This document shows positions 13,501-24,223 of a stretch of 64,000 nt of DNA, in pieces. Every line of letters starts with the position of its first letter. The first letter of the stretch is position 1. The DNA comes from Paramarasmius palmivorus (lineage: Eukaryota; Basidiomycota; Agaricomycetes; Agaricales; Marasmiaceae): the NCBI GenBank assembly GCA_037176845.1, contig JAYKXP010000032.1, positions 1 to 64,000 on the forward strand. The letters are read 5' to 3'. Made by a program: the position numbers and the translations under genes. Below the pieces are notes generated by a model. It saw only the letters and a list, made by a program, of their open reading frames with translations, was not told the origin of the DNA and did no database searches.

Positions 13501-15599
13501 TGGCCATTCAGGGTTGGCAGTCATTGTGATAAATAGGTCTACCTTTCGGTAATACCGAGCTATTGCCATGGCATCCTGAAAGAGTTGCTGCAAGTGTCGT
13601 GGACCACCGATATATGACGAAGGGAGAATGTAGCGTTGGCCCAAAGTGCTCAGGTCAACGTTGTCATCATGAGCACCAAGAGCATCTTCCAAACCACTAT
13701 AAAGAGAGGCGCGTAGCTCAGATTGATGGAACCTCAAGTATGATAGTCGTACTTGGTTGGCGGCAGCCCACATGTCAACAATATATTGTTGGAACAACTT
13801 TCCACCTCGAAGGATTGTGGACCATTCATCACGCCGTACCTGAAGGCGAAAGGCAGCGTAACGTGTTTGACTGAGACCCCTTGGTTCGGGTCGATCAGGT
13901 TCATAGAGCGTGAGCTCTTGGTGCCAACCATCTTCGCCATAGGGAAAAAGAAGGACGTAATGAAGAGCAGAATAGGATATATGGCCTTCATGGATACGTT
14001 GGAGTTTATCGTCTCGTGTTCGTAGAATGATGTCACGATGCTCTTCAGCGGTACCATCTCCAGGAAGTATGATAGCAATTTCCGCTGCTGTCGGTAGATT
14101 GTAACGCCGAGGGTCCTGCCCGGGTAAAACACGGAGGCGTAAGGTATAGTTGGGAGTGTTTTCATGCTCTCGCAGGATTTCATAGGCCTGCTTGAATAGA
14201 GGAGCATAGCGGTGGTGTCGTATGATGACTTGTTGCAGCGTTTCCATGGTTGATTCATCCAACATGCTGTTGTTGTACATGCGATGGCGAAGAGCAGTAT
14301 CGTGATCATAAATGTACAATTGAGCATATGAGGGAGATGCTCCTTGCTCAGGCGACAGAGCACCAAAATAGTGTGAGAGCTGTCCTTCGATACGAAAGAC
14401 CCATCCACTACGACCATGTAGACGGGGATCATTGACTGATGTATCCGCCTGGACGCCCAATGAAGTAAACGCCAGTGCCATATTATACCACCTAATGTGA
14501 TCCCGGAATTCGAGGCTGCGTTTGTCCTGTTCTTCGTACAGTTTCCGAAGTTCTTCAGGTGGTGATTGAAGGCGTGGAAGACGAACTTTTCCGCTATCAC
14601 AGCATATGCCGAAACGTGGCAAAGCTTTCGTTGACCCATCAAGCCGTTCCTGCATCCAGTGAAGAGCACCACACGATGAACAGTTTACATTCATTGGCCC
14701 TAGGTCAAGACGTTTTTTGGGATCCTTGTAAGGGCGTCGTGCTGCTCCGAGACGTTTTCGGTTTGGTGCTGATTATTTCAAGTGTTTGAGTTCAATGTCA
14801 ATAGTAGTTGCATTGGAGCATACCTTGTAGCATAGTTGATGCGTGATAATCAACGACATGATTTGAGCTTTCTAGGGCATCATCAGAATCGCTGAATGGT
14901 GCAGTACTCTTGCCATCTGAAGATTGTACAGTGCTTGTCCCATTGACACATGGTGTCGTATTATGAAGCAAAGCTATTTATTCAGGGATTGAATCAGTGG
15001 GTGTGTTTCTAGAGATAAAGGTTAATTTACCACTGTCACGGTCGGCTCCACTTTTTACGCGTCTACGCTGGCATTGCTTTGATTGAGGGTCTGCTTCAGA
15101 TATTTCCTTCAAATCCCGTTGAGCGAGAGCATGCTGACGTGCTTCTCGTTCTCTAGCATGTCGCTCCCGTTGCGCAATTGATCGATTACTGGCTGCTCGT
15201 GTACTCGGCTGCACTTGCTGATTCAGTTTAACAGTTTTACTGGGAATGGCTTCAGTATATTGAAATACACTGCAGTCAAACATGCTTACGATTGTGAGGT
15301 TGAGTCATGGCTCATGAAAACATCGTCAGAAGGGATTTGAGAGGGGTGGCATTGAGGCGGCGGGAAAGTTGTATCTTGAGTCGATGGTAATGCAAGAGGT
15401 TGTATTTCAGTAGGATATATGACTCCGCGCGGTGTCCGCCTTCGTCTCCGAGAGGGGGTCTCTTCTTGAGCCAATTGACGGGTCTGGGAGCGAGCATTTT
15501 GCTGTGTATGATGCGGGGCTTTATTTGGAGGAGTACAGGCCTCTGTCAGTAATCCAAAAATTGTGCAATGATTCAGTTGCACTCACCTATGTTGCTCAT
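10507..15599 (-). CDS. Helitron Rep/helicase (RepHel)
   Basis: Start MSNIEACTPP at 15599; short N-terminal exons (to about 14830) give a Ser/Arg-rich leader, then a Cys/His motif (CSSCGALHW...FGICCDSG) from 14694. The Helitron_like_N/Rep part follows, with the HUH endonuclease motif LPHGHILIV near 13320 and the two-tyrosine region (KRYIDGRYIG) near 12830. A phase-0 intron (donor gtacgt after HAQ, acceptor before MPNVV at 12720) links Rep to a PIF1-family SF1B helicase. Helicase motifs: Walker A GPAGTGKT near 11820, motif II IIWDE near 11575, GADPMQTLPVI, and a final INKAQGQS...YVALSRA. All key motifs are present with no internal stop, so the element may be active. The enzyme nicks, unwinds and transfers one DNA strand during rolling-circle transposition. 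Confidence 0.9.
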
Positions 15600-15959
15600 G
15601 GTCAAGTCTAGGTCAAGTCCACAACAACCTGTTCGGAAGGACCAGCCTGCAAGGTGTTCGGATAAGTACGTGAGTCGGGCATGCCCGGTTGTAATGAACA
15701 GTTGTTGGTCAGTGATTCATACTGAGCGCAAGGAGAAAAATGTAGCAAAGAAGAGCATTTATTGTCTGAATATTGTTTGTATGACTTTTACATTATAATG
15801 AGGCTGGTAGTCGAGAGGTAGCGATATCAGGTATTTCAGGGGAATTCATTATAGGTGCTATAAGTATAAATGAATGGCATTAGGTCATGTACAGATATTT
15901 GTGGGCTTGATAGCATACTGTGATTCCTGGATGTAGGGCCTTGAGCCTTAGGTCTGAGG
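15600..15959. other. Non-coding gap between RepHel and the copia element
   Basis: No supported gene. It is the presumed upstream region of the Helitron RepHel gene and may belong to the Helitron. Its last five bases (15955-15959, TGAGG) are the left target-site duplication of the copia retrotransposon. Confidence 0.5.
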
Positions 15960-16259
15960 TGTTGGAATACTAAATATAGATGTTACTCATATGACTCATT
16001 TCACCACTATACTCCGCCTATGCCACATTACTCAGAAAACATATATCTATAGATCGGGTTGTAACCCACTAGAGTATCCTGTCAGTTTCACTCATCTATT
16101 ATTGTACTATTAGGTTTATCTTTTATCCCTGCTCTTGTATATAAGTTAGACAGAAAAGCCTACAAATATTATCAGTTGTTCTCTCAACTTCTGAGTCGCT
16201 CTCATCTTCGCGCTGTGTGCGCTATCGCTGCTATCAGAGTTAGACTTTAAACTCTGACA
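15960..16259 (+). repeat. 5' LTR of copia element
   Basis: 300 bp, starts TGTTGGAATAC and ends ACTCTGACA. It contains a TATA-like box (TATATAAG, 16138-16145), probably the U3 promoter. Matches the 3' LTR base for base by eye. Confidence 0.95.
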
Positions 16260-16275
16260 GGTTATGGGCCCCAGC
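16260..16275 (+). other. Primer-binding site, half-tRNA(iMet) type
   Basis: The bases directly after the 5' LTR (GGTTATGGGCCCCAGC) are complementary to the anticodon stem-loop of eukaryotic initiator tRNA-Met, which carries CCCAUAACC, and not to the tRNA 3' end. This is the arrangement known from Drosophila copia and yeast Ty5, where a 5' half-tRNA primes minus-strand synthesis. The G/C run is one base longer than in the animal tRNA, possibly matching the host's own tRNA. Confidence 0.75.
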
Positions 16276-16329
16276 TTTTAGATTATAGCCGACCCAGAGT
16301 ATAACCGAGATTAAACACCGGACTAGTGT

Positions 16330-19300
16330 ATGTCCGATCGAGGAAGCCGTTATCAATCCAGAAGCGGCACCCCAGTACCAGGAACTTTCAACCCAGAACA
16401 AATATTACGTGGATCCAGAAATCCAAGCAGACAACCTACACCAGTAGGAAGTAGACAACCAAGTCCATCAGGACCAACCAGTATATCGACACACCCATCC
16501 AGAAATCCATCGCGTATCCCTTCCAGGAGACAGAGTCCAGTTGGAGGATTGAACACACCACCAGCTTCTTCTGCACAACCCACACAACTTCGAACAGATT
16601 TAAACTGCTTCGATTGTCCACATCAATTTGAGATCGACGAACTTCGAGATCAATATGCAGATTATACCGACTTAAAGTGGTATCATTGTGCAGAACAACC
16701 GTGTCCAAACAGAAGAAATCGAATCAGGACTCCAAAGGAAGCTTTACAAGCAGGAAATTTTAGGGATTGTGACGATCAGAACGCAGAAGTAGTTCGAGGA
16801 AACGTCCTACGAACCACAGTACCAGAACCACAACCATTAGTATTCCCACCAGCTGGGACATCTAATACACAAGAAGAAGTACAGGAAGTACAACAAGAAG
16901 AACAAGAACAGGAGGAAGAAGATCAGGAGGAAGAACTCCAAGAAGATCTTGAACAAGAGGAACAGGTGTCAGTACAAGATACTGATATTCCAAAATCTGA
17001 TTCCAAAGAAGACAAAGAACAGTCACAGAAATCATCTCCACCACCATCTCATAAATCGACACCTCCGTTATCGCCCAAGACGCCTCCTAAACCTAGACCA
17101 CCAACTCCCAAACCGTCAATTGACGAAGACGACGACGATATGTCTAAAGCAGTAAAGGCATTTGACAAATGTACTCAGTTAAAGGCCGATGGGGCAAACT
17201 GGGGCATGTGGGCAATGCGTATAGAACGTGCAGCAAAGTCAATAGGGTATGGGAAATACCTGACTACTGCAGAAGAAGGAGACGCAGATGCCGATCTCAT
17301 GAATGCAATCATTGGAAGATTGCCAGACACTATTCTTTGCAGATATCGAAATGCGGAGACATCACAAGAACTATGGGCAGGTCTGAAAAAGGATTATGAC
17401 ACCAAAAATCCTTTGACCGAAGCACATCTGGAAAGGAAACTATACAACCTATTGTGCCATGATGTTGGAAAAGTAAACCAACACATAGACGAACTCCTCA
17501 ACATCCGAAATGAACTTACATCCCGGAACATTACTGTTTCGGATGATCAGTTCAAGAATGCATTAATTGCATCTGTCCCACACACATTAAATTCGACAAT
17601 CACAGCAGTAATGACTGTCTACAGTGAATCTGGAAAAGATTTAACTGTTGACAAGTTAATAGCTGCCATTCGTGCTGAAGCAAATGGACAAGCTATGCGT
17701 CGAAAACCAAAGGAATCAGCAAATTATTCCCAGGACAGAGGACAAAACAATCAAGGAAAGAGAGGAAGTTTCAGAGGTAGAGGTAGAGGAAGAGGAGGAT
17801 TCAAAAATCAAACCTCCAGAAACCAAACCTCACAAACCAGAGACAATATTAGTTGTTTCAATTGTGGTGGAAAAGGGCACATGGTAAAAGCATGCCCATC
17901 ACCAAAGAAACAACAAGCCCATAAAGCTTCTGAGCCAAAGAAAGAGGCAAAGAAGGAAGATAAAACAGACAAACCATGGCGCAAAACAGAAAGTGCATCG
18001 AGTGCACGTATCGAAGAAGAATTCGAAGAAGGAACTTGGATGGCTGTTGAAAAACATTATCCAAGTGAACAAGCAAATCTTGTTGCAAACACTGCCAATA
18101 CCATCCTTTTCGATTCAGGATGTACATCACACATGATACCAAGTGATGACAAAATGTACGACATGGAAGATATTGCTCCAAGGAAAATAGAAGTGGCAAA
18201 TGGTGAAGAGGTTATGACAAGTACAAAAGGAACTCTGGATTTAGAGTTACCTGATGGAAACAACCTACCATTGCCAGATGCATTGCATGTTCCACACATG
18301 AACAACACACTAGTATCCATTGGGAAACTAGATGATGAAGGACATGAAATTGTCATCCATGGAGGAATCATGCGCATTTATGATGTAAATCACAGACAAG
18401 TCGCAAGCATTCCAAAGGTGGAAGGACTTTATCAAATCAAGGGGAGCGAAAGAGCTCTCATGGCAAGCCAAGAACGATTGGTATCCTTATATGAAGGACA
18501 TTGCATGGCTGGTCATATGAATTATGACTATACCAGAAAGTGGATAAATGAAGGCCACATTGCTGGAATTGCACTTGATCCAAATCGCATGGAGGAAAAG
18601 GAGTGCAAAGTATGTCTTCTTGGAAAAGCCAGAAGAACCAGCATTCCAAAGACTCGCACAAATGGAGAAATTCGAGCAGCAAAATTTGGGGACCTTGTAC
18701 ACATGGATGTATGGGGACCTGCATCAGTTCAAACAATAAATCATCAACAATACAGTCTCACATTGTTGGATGATGCAACCTATTGGTTGGAGGAACCGCT
18801 ACTCAAGACCAAAGGAGAAGCATTCGCAAAATACGTTGCTCACCAAACTCGACTCCAAACGCAGCATGATGTTACTATCAAAGTATTGCATTCTGATAGA
18901 GGAGGAGAATTCCTAGGAGAAGAATTCACAGACTACCTGGAACACATGGGAACTGTAAGAAAATTAACAGTCCATAATACACCGGAGCAGAATGGAAATG
19001 CTGAACGAGCACATGGTCCATTGTTAGGAGCAGTACGCACAATGCTTCTACAATCAGGATTACCCAAATGGCTTTGGGGAACTGCTATGGAATATGCAGT
19101 TTATGTCTGGAATAGAACTCCACACAAGGGTGTTGGAATGAAAACACCTTATGAATTGCGATATGGAAGGATCCCAAATGCAAAGGAAATGCATATTTTT
19201 GGGCAAATCGTATATGTAAAACGATTTGAAAAGCCAGACAAGCTGGCAGAACAAGCATCTGAAGGCAGATGGATAGGAATAGACCCAGAATCATTGGGTT

Positions 19301-21183
19301 ACAGGATATATTGGCCAGATCGACGTTCAGTAACAGTTGAACGAAATGTTGTTTTCTCTAAACAAGAGATCCAACTCGTTGAAGGGGAGCAAGATGTCTC
19401 AATCAATCTCGACAAATCTATCACCGAGTCGGATCAAGACTTCATTATTCCTATTCCCCAGGAAATTACGAAACCAATTGATCCTGAAGTTTTTCGGAAA
19501 TCAACACGTACCCGAAGATTGAATCCTAAACTCCTAGCCATCATCAAAGGAGACGCTGAAGGAAACAAGGAGATCAAACATCTCACAGCCAGTCTCGCAA
19601 AAGTCACATCAGAGATAGTTCTTCATGATCCAATATCTCTGGAAGAAGTCAATGCCAGTCCTTTTAGCAAACAATGGTACATGGCAATGGAAGATGAAAT
19701 TAATCGATTGCGATCAAGGAACGCATTCACAATCATCAACAAACCCAAGGATGTTCATGTTCTCAGCACCAAATGGGTTTACCGGACAAAAAGAGATCCA
19801 CCAGGCAATATAACAGGACACCGTGCACGATTGGTAGTCCGAGGATTCACTCAAATCCCAAATGTTGATTATTTCCCGGATGATACATTTGCCAGTGTAG
19901 CAAAGCTCTCAAGCATTAGAGCAATACTCAGCATTGCTGCACATCACAACATGATTATCCATCAAATGGATGTCAAAAGTGCATACCTATATGGAAAGCT
20001 GAGAGAAGGAGAAGAGCTATATGCATACCCTCCAAAAGGCATAGACATAGGAGCAAAGCCAGGACAAATCCTATCTTTCTCAGTAGCCCTGTATGGAGCA
20101 AAGCAGGCAGGACGAAGATGGTACACAACATTTAGGAACTTGATGGAAAGCATTGGTCTCAAGAGATCAGATTTTGACCATGCCGTATTCTATTCCACTT
20201 CCCCATTCATCATCATATTCATCCATGTTGATGATATGACACTTGTCACAGAAACTGAAAAGTTGATGGACAAACTGAAACAGAAGATTAAAGGAAAAAT
20301 AGAGGTTACAGATGGAGGACCACTCCATTGGATGTTGGGCATAGAAATTCGGAGATCTACTGGATGTATTCAACTTTCCCAGAGGTCATACATTGAAGCC
20401 ATACTGGAACGATATGGATTCAGTGATGTGAAACCAGCAGCCATTCCTTTTGATCCCCACACCAAACTCACAAAGGATCAATCACCATCTCTCCCAGACG
20501 ATGTGATTGCTATGAAGCGCAAACCCTATATGGAAGCATTAGGGGCACTTCAATATTTATCAGTAGCAACTCGTCCAGACATCACATACGCCACATCACA
20601 ACTCGCACGTTTCTCTCTAAACCCAGGTCCAACGCATTGGAACGCCTTAAAGAAAGTTTATGGATATCTTAAAGGCACCAAAGACTTATGGTTGACATAT
20701 GGAAGCCATGAAGGAGAAATAACAGGTTTCGCTGATGCTGATGGAATGTCAAATGAAGATCGACATGCCATTTCAGGATATGCTTTTGTATTGAATGGAG
20801 GAGCAGTATCCTGGTCATCAAAACGACAGGAAATCGTTTCGCTATCTACAACAGAAGCGGAATATGTAGCACTCACCCATGCTGCAAAAGAAGCTATATG
20901 GCTCAGAAATTTTGTCACAGAAATTTTCGGAACCAAAGCCAAACCCATTCTCATCAACTCAGACAATCAATCAGCCATCGCTCTAGCCAAAGATGATCGG
21001 TTTCATGCACGCACCAAGCACATTGATATCCGATATCATTTCATACGCTATGCAATAGAGGAAAACAAGATCCGGCTGACATACTGTCCTACTGAGGAAA
21101 TGACAGCCGATATCTTCACCAAAGCCTTACCTTCACTAAAGGTCAAACACTTCGCTTCATCTCTTGGACTCTCAAAGGTTTGA
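16330..21183 (+). CDS. Copia-type Gag-Pol polyprotein
   Basis: 1617 codons in one frame. Order: Ser/Pro-rich and Glu/Gln-rich leader (residues 1-265), UBN2-type Gag (about 270-460), RGRGRG basic patch, CCHC zinc knuckle starting near residue 509 (CFNCGGKGHMVKAC), aspartic protease DSG near 595, GAG-pre-integrase HHCC region (about 715-780), integrase with HSDRGGEF near 854, reverse transcriptase with an HVDD catalytic core near 1299-1302 (the usual Y is H), and RNase H (FADADG near 1468, STTEAEY). Gene order protease-integrase-RT places it in Ty1/copia. The polypurine tract begins within the stop codon. No frameshift separates gag from pol, so stoichiometry must be set another way, for example by protein turnover. 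The element is intact by all motifs checked. Confidence 0.97.
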   Translation: MSDRGSRYQSRSGTPVPGTFNPEQILRGSRNPSRQPTPVGSRQPSPSGPTSISTHPSRNPSRIPSRRQSPVGGLNTPPASSAQPTQLRTDLNCFDCPHQFEIDELRDQYADYTDLKWYHCAEQPCPNRRNRIRTPKEALQAGNFRDCDDQNAEVVRGNVLRTTVPEPQPLVFPPAGTSNTQEEVQEVQQEEQEQEEEDQEEELQEDLEQEEQVSVQDTDIPKSDSKEDKEQSQKSSPPPSHKSTPPLSPKTPPKPRPPTPKPSIDEDDDDMSKAVKAFDKCTQLKADGANWGMWAMRIERAAKSIGYGKYLTTAEEGDADADLMNAIIGRLPDTILCRYRNAETSQELWAGLKKDYDTKNPLTEAHLERKLYNLLCHDVGKVNQHIDELLNIRNELTSRNITVSDDQFKNALIASVPHTLNSTITAVMTVYSESGKDLTVDKLIAAIRAEANGQAMRRKPKESANYSQDRGQNNQGKRGSFRGRGRGRGGFKNQTSRNQTSQTRDNISCFNCGGKGHMVKACPSPKKQQAHKASEPKKEAKKEDKTDKPWRKTESASSARIEEEFEEGTWMAVEKHYPSEQANLVANTANTILFDSGCTSHMIPSDDKMYDMEDIAPRKIEVANGEEVMTSTKGTLDLELPDGNNLPLPDALHVPHMNNTLVSIGKLDDEGHEIVIHGGIMRIYDVNHRQVASIPKVEGLYQIKGSERALMASQERLVSLYEGHCMAGHMNYDYTRKWINEGHIAGIALDPNRMEEKECKVCLLGKARRTSIPKTRTNGEIRAAKFGDLVHMDVWGPASVQTINHQQYSLTLLDDATYWLEEPLLKTKGEAFAKYVAHQTRLQTQHDVTIKVLHSDRGGEFLGEEFTDYLEHMGTVRKLTVHNTPEQNGNAERAHGPLLGAVRTMLLQSGLPKWLWGTAMEYAVYVWNRTPHKGVGMKTPYELRYGRIPNAKEMHIFGQIVYVKRFEKPDKLAEQASEGRWIGIDPESLGYRIYWPDRRSVTVERNVVFSKQEIQLVEGEQDVSINLDKSITESDQDFIIPIPQEITKPIDPEVFRKSTRTRRLNPKLLAIIKGDAEGNKEIKHLTASLAKVTSEIVLHDPISLEEVNASPFSKQWYMAMEDEINRLRSRNAFTIINKPKDVHVLSTKWVYRTKRDPPGNITGHRARLVVRGFTQIPNVDYFPDDTFASVAKLSSIRAILSIAAHHNMIIHQMDVKSAYLYGKLREGEELYAYPPKGIDIGAKPGQILSFSVALYGAKQAGRRWYTTFRNLMESIGLKRSDFDHAVFYSTSPFIIIFIHVDDMTLVTETEKLMDKLKQKIKGKIEVTDGGPLHWMLGIEIRRSTGCIQLSQRSYIEAILERYGFSDVKPAAIPFDPHTKLTKDQSPSLPDDVIAMKRKPYMEALGALQYLSVATRPDITYATSQLARFSLNPGPTHWNALKKVYGYLKGTKDLWLTYGSHEGEITGFADADGMSNEDRHAISGYAFVLNGGAVSWSSKRQEIVSLSTTEAEYVALTHAAKEAIWLRNFVTEIFGTKAKPILINSDNQSAIALAKDDRFHARTKHIDIRYHFIRYAIEENKIRLTYCPTEEMTADIFTKALPSLKVKHFASSLGLSKV

Positions 21184-21190
21184 AGGGGAG
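21182..21190 (+). other. Polypurine tract
   Basis: Purine run GAAGGGGAG immediately before the 3' LTR; primes plus-strand synthesis. It overlaps the Gag-Pol stop codon (21181-21183). Confidence 0.85.
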
Positions 21191-21490
21191 TGTTGGAATA
21201 CTAAATATAGATGTTACTCATATGACTCATTTCACCACTATACTCCGCCTATGCCACATTACTCAGAAAACATATATCTATAGATCGGGTTGTAACCCAC
21301 TAGAGTATCCTGTCAGTTTCACTCATCTATTATTGTACTATTAGGTTTATCTTTTATCCCTGCTCTTGTATATAAGTTAGACAGAAAAGCCTACAAATAT
21401 TATCAGTTGTTCTCTCAACTTCTGAGTCGCTCTCATCTTCGCGCTGTGTGCGCTATCGCTGCTATCAGAGTTAGACTTTAAACTCTGACA
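21191..21490 (+). repeat. 3' LTR of copia element
   Basis: 300 bp, identical by eye to the 5' LTR. Followed by the right target duplication TGAGG (21491-21495). Confidence 0.95.
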
Positions 21491-21553
21491 TGAGGACTTC
21501 GTAGGTTTCGGCTGGCTCAGCAATTTGGTTAGAGAGCGAAGTGTCACGTCACG

Positions 21554-21595
21554 GTCGTTCAGACCGGAAAGTTTCAACTTTCCTGTCCGAACGAC
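21554..21595. repeat. Near-perfect inverted repeat upstream of the coiled-coil gene
   Basis: Arms 21554-21574 and 21575-21595 pair over about 20 bp with two internal mismatches and essentially no loop (gtcgttcagac... / ...gtccgaacgac). It lies about 480 bp upstream of the start at 22073. It could be a palindromic factor-binding site, a cruciform or a small MITE end. GTCAC-containing words lie on both sides. Confidence 0.6.
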
Positions 21596-22072
21596 GTCAC
21601 AATTGTCACAGCTCAGTGCCAACGCTTAGCGTTCCTAGAACGTTCTTCTTATTAACACAGCCTCCGAAAGGTCTAGAATGTTCTCGGCGGTTCTTTGACA
21701 AAAACCCTAATTTCTTTATAATGTGGATAACAGATTTAATCCAAAAATTCCATCAAAACTCCGAAAAGGGCCCATTATTTCCCATCACATGCCCCCCAGA
21801 CCCCCAAAAAAAATTACCACGCAGTTCCTGACCATCTTCCCTGCCCATATCCTTGTGCTCATCGCCCAAGATGCGCTGGTCGTCGTGCCATACGACGAGC
21901 AAGCAATATTCTTCTTTGTTTGTACCACCCTCAGCCGCGACCAAACAATGGATTATGCATAACTGAAACCGTTTCCGCCACTTTGCTTTCCTCAGCTTCC
22001 CCAGCTACCCTCACCGTGCCTCACCGCATACCACACCTGCAACCCCCAAAACCTTTCACAAAGCGTTCAAAC

Positions 22073-23567
22073 ATGAAGTTCACTTCAGTCTTTGCTTCTA
22101 TCGGCAAGAAATTGCTGAAAAAAGCTGGCCGCGTCAAGCCCGAGTCCGTCATCAACGAACAAGAGCAAGACGCGACTTTTGGCCCTGTCGATGTCGTTGA
22201 CAGTGGCTCCCCAATCATTCCTGAGCTCTCTTTCGGAGAGCATATTGGTATAGACGTCGACGCGTGGATGCCTGGTGCATTCGACGCGTCAGTCGCTGAG
22301 ACCAAAGAGTCTTACCCTACCATTCCATCTCTGACTACAGACTCAGAGACAGTTTCTCCTTCTTCTCAGCCTTCTGTTGTTGGAACCATTGACACTGCTA
22401 CTTCATCTTTCTCTAGGTCCGAACGTATTTCTTTCGGTTGTGCCAACTCGGACGCGCTCGATCTTCAAAGTCCCGGTACGTCCATCCAAATCTATTACTG
22501 TTGAAACGCCTTTACTGAAACTACATCTAGGATGCGTTGAAGATCGATACGTGTCTCTGATGTCCTTGGTAGAGTGTTATGAAGATCGCGAGGTTGTTGC
22601 AGGTGCGTGTCGCGTCGCGGTGCAGTGTTCGTCTGATACTGATTGCCACATAGTGTCCTCCGACGCTGAGAAAGCCACCGATAAGAAGTGCCGAAGTGTC
22701 CAAGAAGTCCTCGATAGCCCCCACCTTGACGACCTCGATGACTATCGCAATGTTAAAATCCCCGAAAGCTCAGCTATCTACAGCGTCCCTTATACTCAAG
22801 TCCGCGACCTGATGTGGGCACAAGAAACAAAGCTGCAAAGTCTTCAACGCCAAGTCGAACAGCAAAAGCTCGCCATTCAAGAGAAAAATGATCTAATTGC
22901 AGCCCTTCAAGGCCCTGTCGAATCTTCGAAGGAACTGCAAGCCCCTACGTGTACGCCTGACGAGAAGGACGAAGAGATCGATTATCTGGAATGGAGATTG
23001 ACGGTTAAAGATCGGAAGATCAATACCGCCCGTGAAGATAACTGTATACTCCTTGAAGAACGCGACAACGCTCGCGCACAATGTACTGAACTACAAACGC
23101 GTTTCCGCGCTGTTAATAAAGAATTATGGGATCTTAAAGATACCATCTATCTCACGAACAAAACCCGAGTCGTTCAAGAAATGGAAAGACTCAAGTGCGA
23201 ATCTGATGCAAAGGACCAGCGGATCGCCAATCTTGAAAATGAAGTGAACAAGCTGCGGCAACTTCTGGATTTTCAACGTCGACATGACTCACAGGATTCA
23301 GGACTCGATACAGACGAGGAGGAAGTCGATAATACCTCGGAACATCGCATTCCATTACCTGGGAACTACGACATTAATGGATACCCCGAAGCTCGACTCA
23401 ACCGATACGGCCAACGAGTGCTGCAATTTAAGCACCTTCCCCTGGAGGTCGTCGATACTGAAGAACAAGATATTCAAGAAAGTCGCGATAGCCGTGGCTG
23501 CGCCCTCGATGTGGACCGCATGTTCCAGTCCGCCTACAAAGGTGAGGATTCTGAGGACGAGGACTGA
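22073..23567 (+). CDS. Coiled-coil protein of unknown function
   Basis: Start chosen at MKFTSVFASIGKKLLKKAG (22073), the first Met after a pyrimidine/CA-rich leader. A 55-bp intron (22476-22530, gtacgt...ctag) joins exon 1 to a frame ending at the TGA of 23565-23567, giving 479 residues. A further 51-bp in-frame segment (gtgcgt...catag, about 22602-22652) could be a retained or optional intron, giving 462. The N-terminal part is Ser/Thr-rich and acidic; a long coiled coil runs from about 22795 to 23280 (MWAQETKLQSLQRQVEQQK...). The C-terminus is acidic (GEDSEDED). The C-terminal 257 codons plus 3' flank are duplicated in inverted orientation at 53561-54983. I recognise no domain. Confidence 0.75.
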
Positions 23568-24223
23568 TTGAAAGGTAGGATGTTGGCCCCAGTGTTTTCT
23601 AGATTTTATTCTCTGTACTTTTCTGTCTTTCTTCATCATTCTGTTTCTCTCTATATTACCAGGTACGTCCTCAAGACCTTTCTCTTGTTGTAGGCTGCAG
23701 GCAGCCTCCGAGGGCGACGCGTCTCTTCCCTTTTCTTTTCTGTCTCGTTTTAGACGTGTTTCCTCGATTTGCGACTGTATCGATTTATCACTTTCCTTCC
23801 GTCTGTATCTCGTCTTCCTTCTCGAGTTCGTTTTTGTATCTTTCCCCGTTTCACCGGATTCTCTCGATTTGTCATTCTCCACCATTCCTCGCGTAAAAGA
23901 TATGTCCTTTTCTTCCTTACCGTGGCAATTGGTTCTGATTAGGCTGATAGAACCTGGTCGCCTTTGGTCGCCTCCCTGTGTGTCGTTTACCTGGTGAGTG
24001 AGGGCCATTCACGTCAGATACAAGGATTCTAATCGTCATTCTCGGGTTCCCCTCAGAATCAGGACGCCACAGTGCTGAGCAAAAGATAAGTGCCTTCTCT
24101 TCCTACTCTACGCTGTATTAAGACGTCTCCTTTAGTTGGCAAGGGGTGTCTGGAGTCTAGAGAATTTATTTGAGTGCGAGGATTAGATATAACGCCACTT
24201 TGTAGCAGTAGCAGTAGGTCTTA
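22797..24223 (+). repeat. Inverted duplication, copy A (partner 53561-54983)
   Basis: From CAAGTCCGCGACCT at 22797 through the coiled-coil stop and about 650 bp of 3' flank, to a 'tagcagtag...taggtc' segment near 24220. The coding part is exactly the same length in both copies (770 bp from breakpoint to stop). The 3' flanks are alignable but carry substitutions and small indels. Confidence 0.85.

Larger units (their letters stand above)
9076..15599 (-). mobile_element. Autonomous Helitron (3' end located, 5' end not located)
   Basis: Rolling-circle transposon read on the minus strand. Its 3' terminus is clear: CTAG at 9076-9079 is preceded by a hairpin (arms 9086-9093 and 9097-9104) and followed on the minus strand by T, as expected for insertion between A and T. 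It carries a RepHel gene (10507-15599) and an accessory gene (9173-10330), both in the element's orientation. The 5' TC terminus must lie at or beyond 15600. The copia element at 15960 may have inserted inside this Helitron, in which case the true 5' end is beyond 21490. No target duplication is expected for Helitrons. Confidence 0.85.
15960..21490 (+). mobile_element. Full-length Ty1/copia LTR retrotransposon
   Basis: A 5531-bp element with two 300-bp LTRs (TG...CA) that I read as identical, a primer-binding site, one uninterrupted Gag-Pol frame, a polypurine tract and 5-bp target duplications TGAGG at 15955-15959 and 21491-21495. Identical LTRs and an open polyprotein indicate a very recent, potentially mobile insertion. 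It sits just upstream of the Helitron RepHel gene, possibly within the Helitron. Confidence 0.97.

Noticed and set aside
21530..21540. TCTCTAACC on the minus strand as a possible Helitron 5' end
   Set aside because: Resembles some Helitron 5' ends, but the preceding base is C rather than A and no second copy is available to test it.
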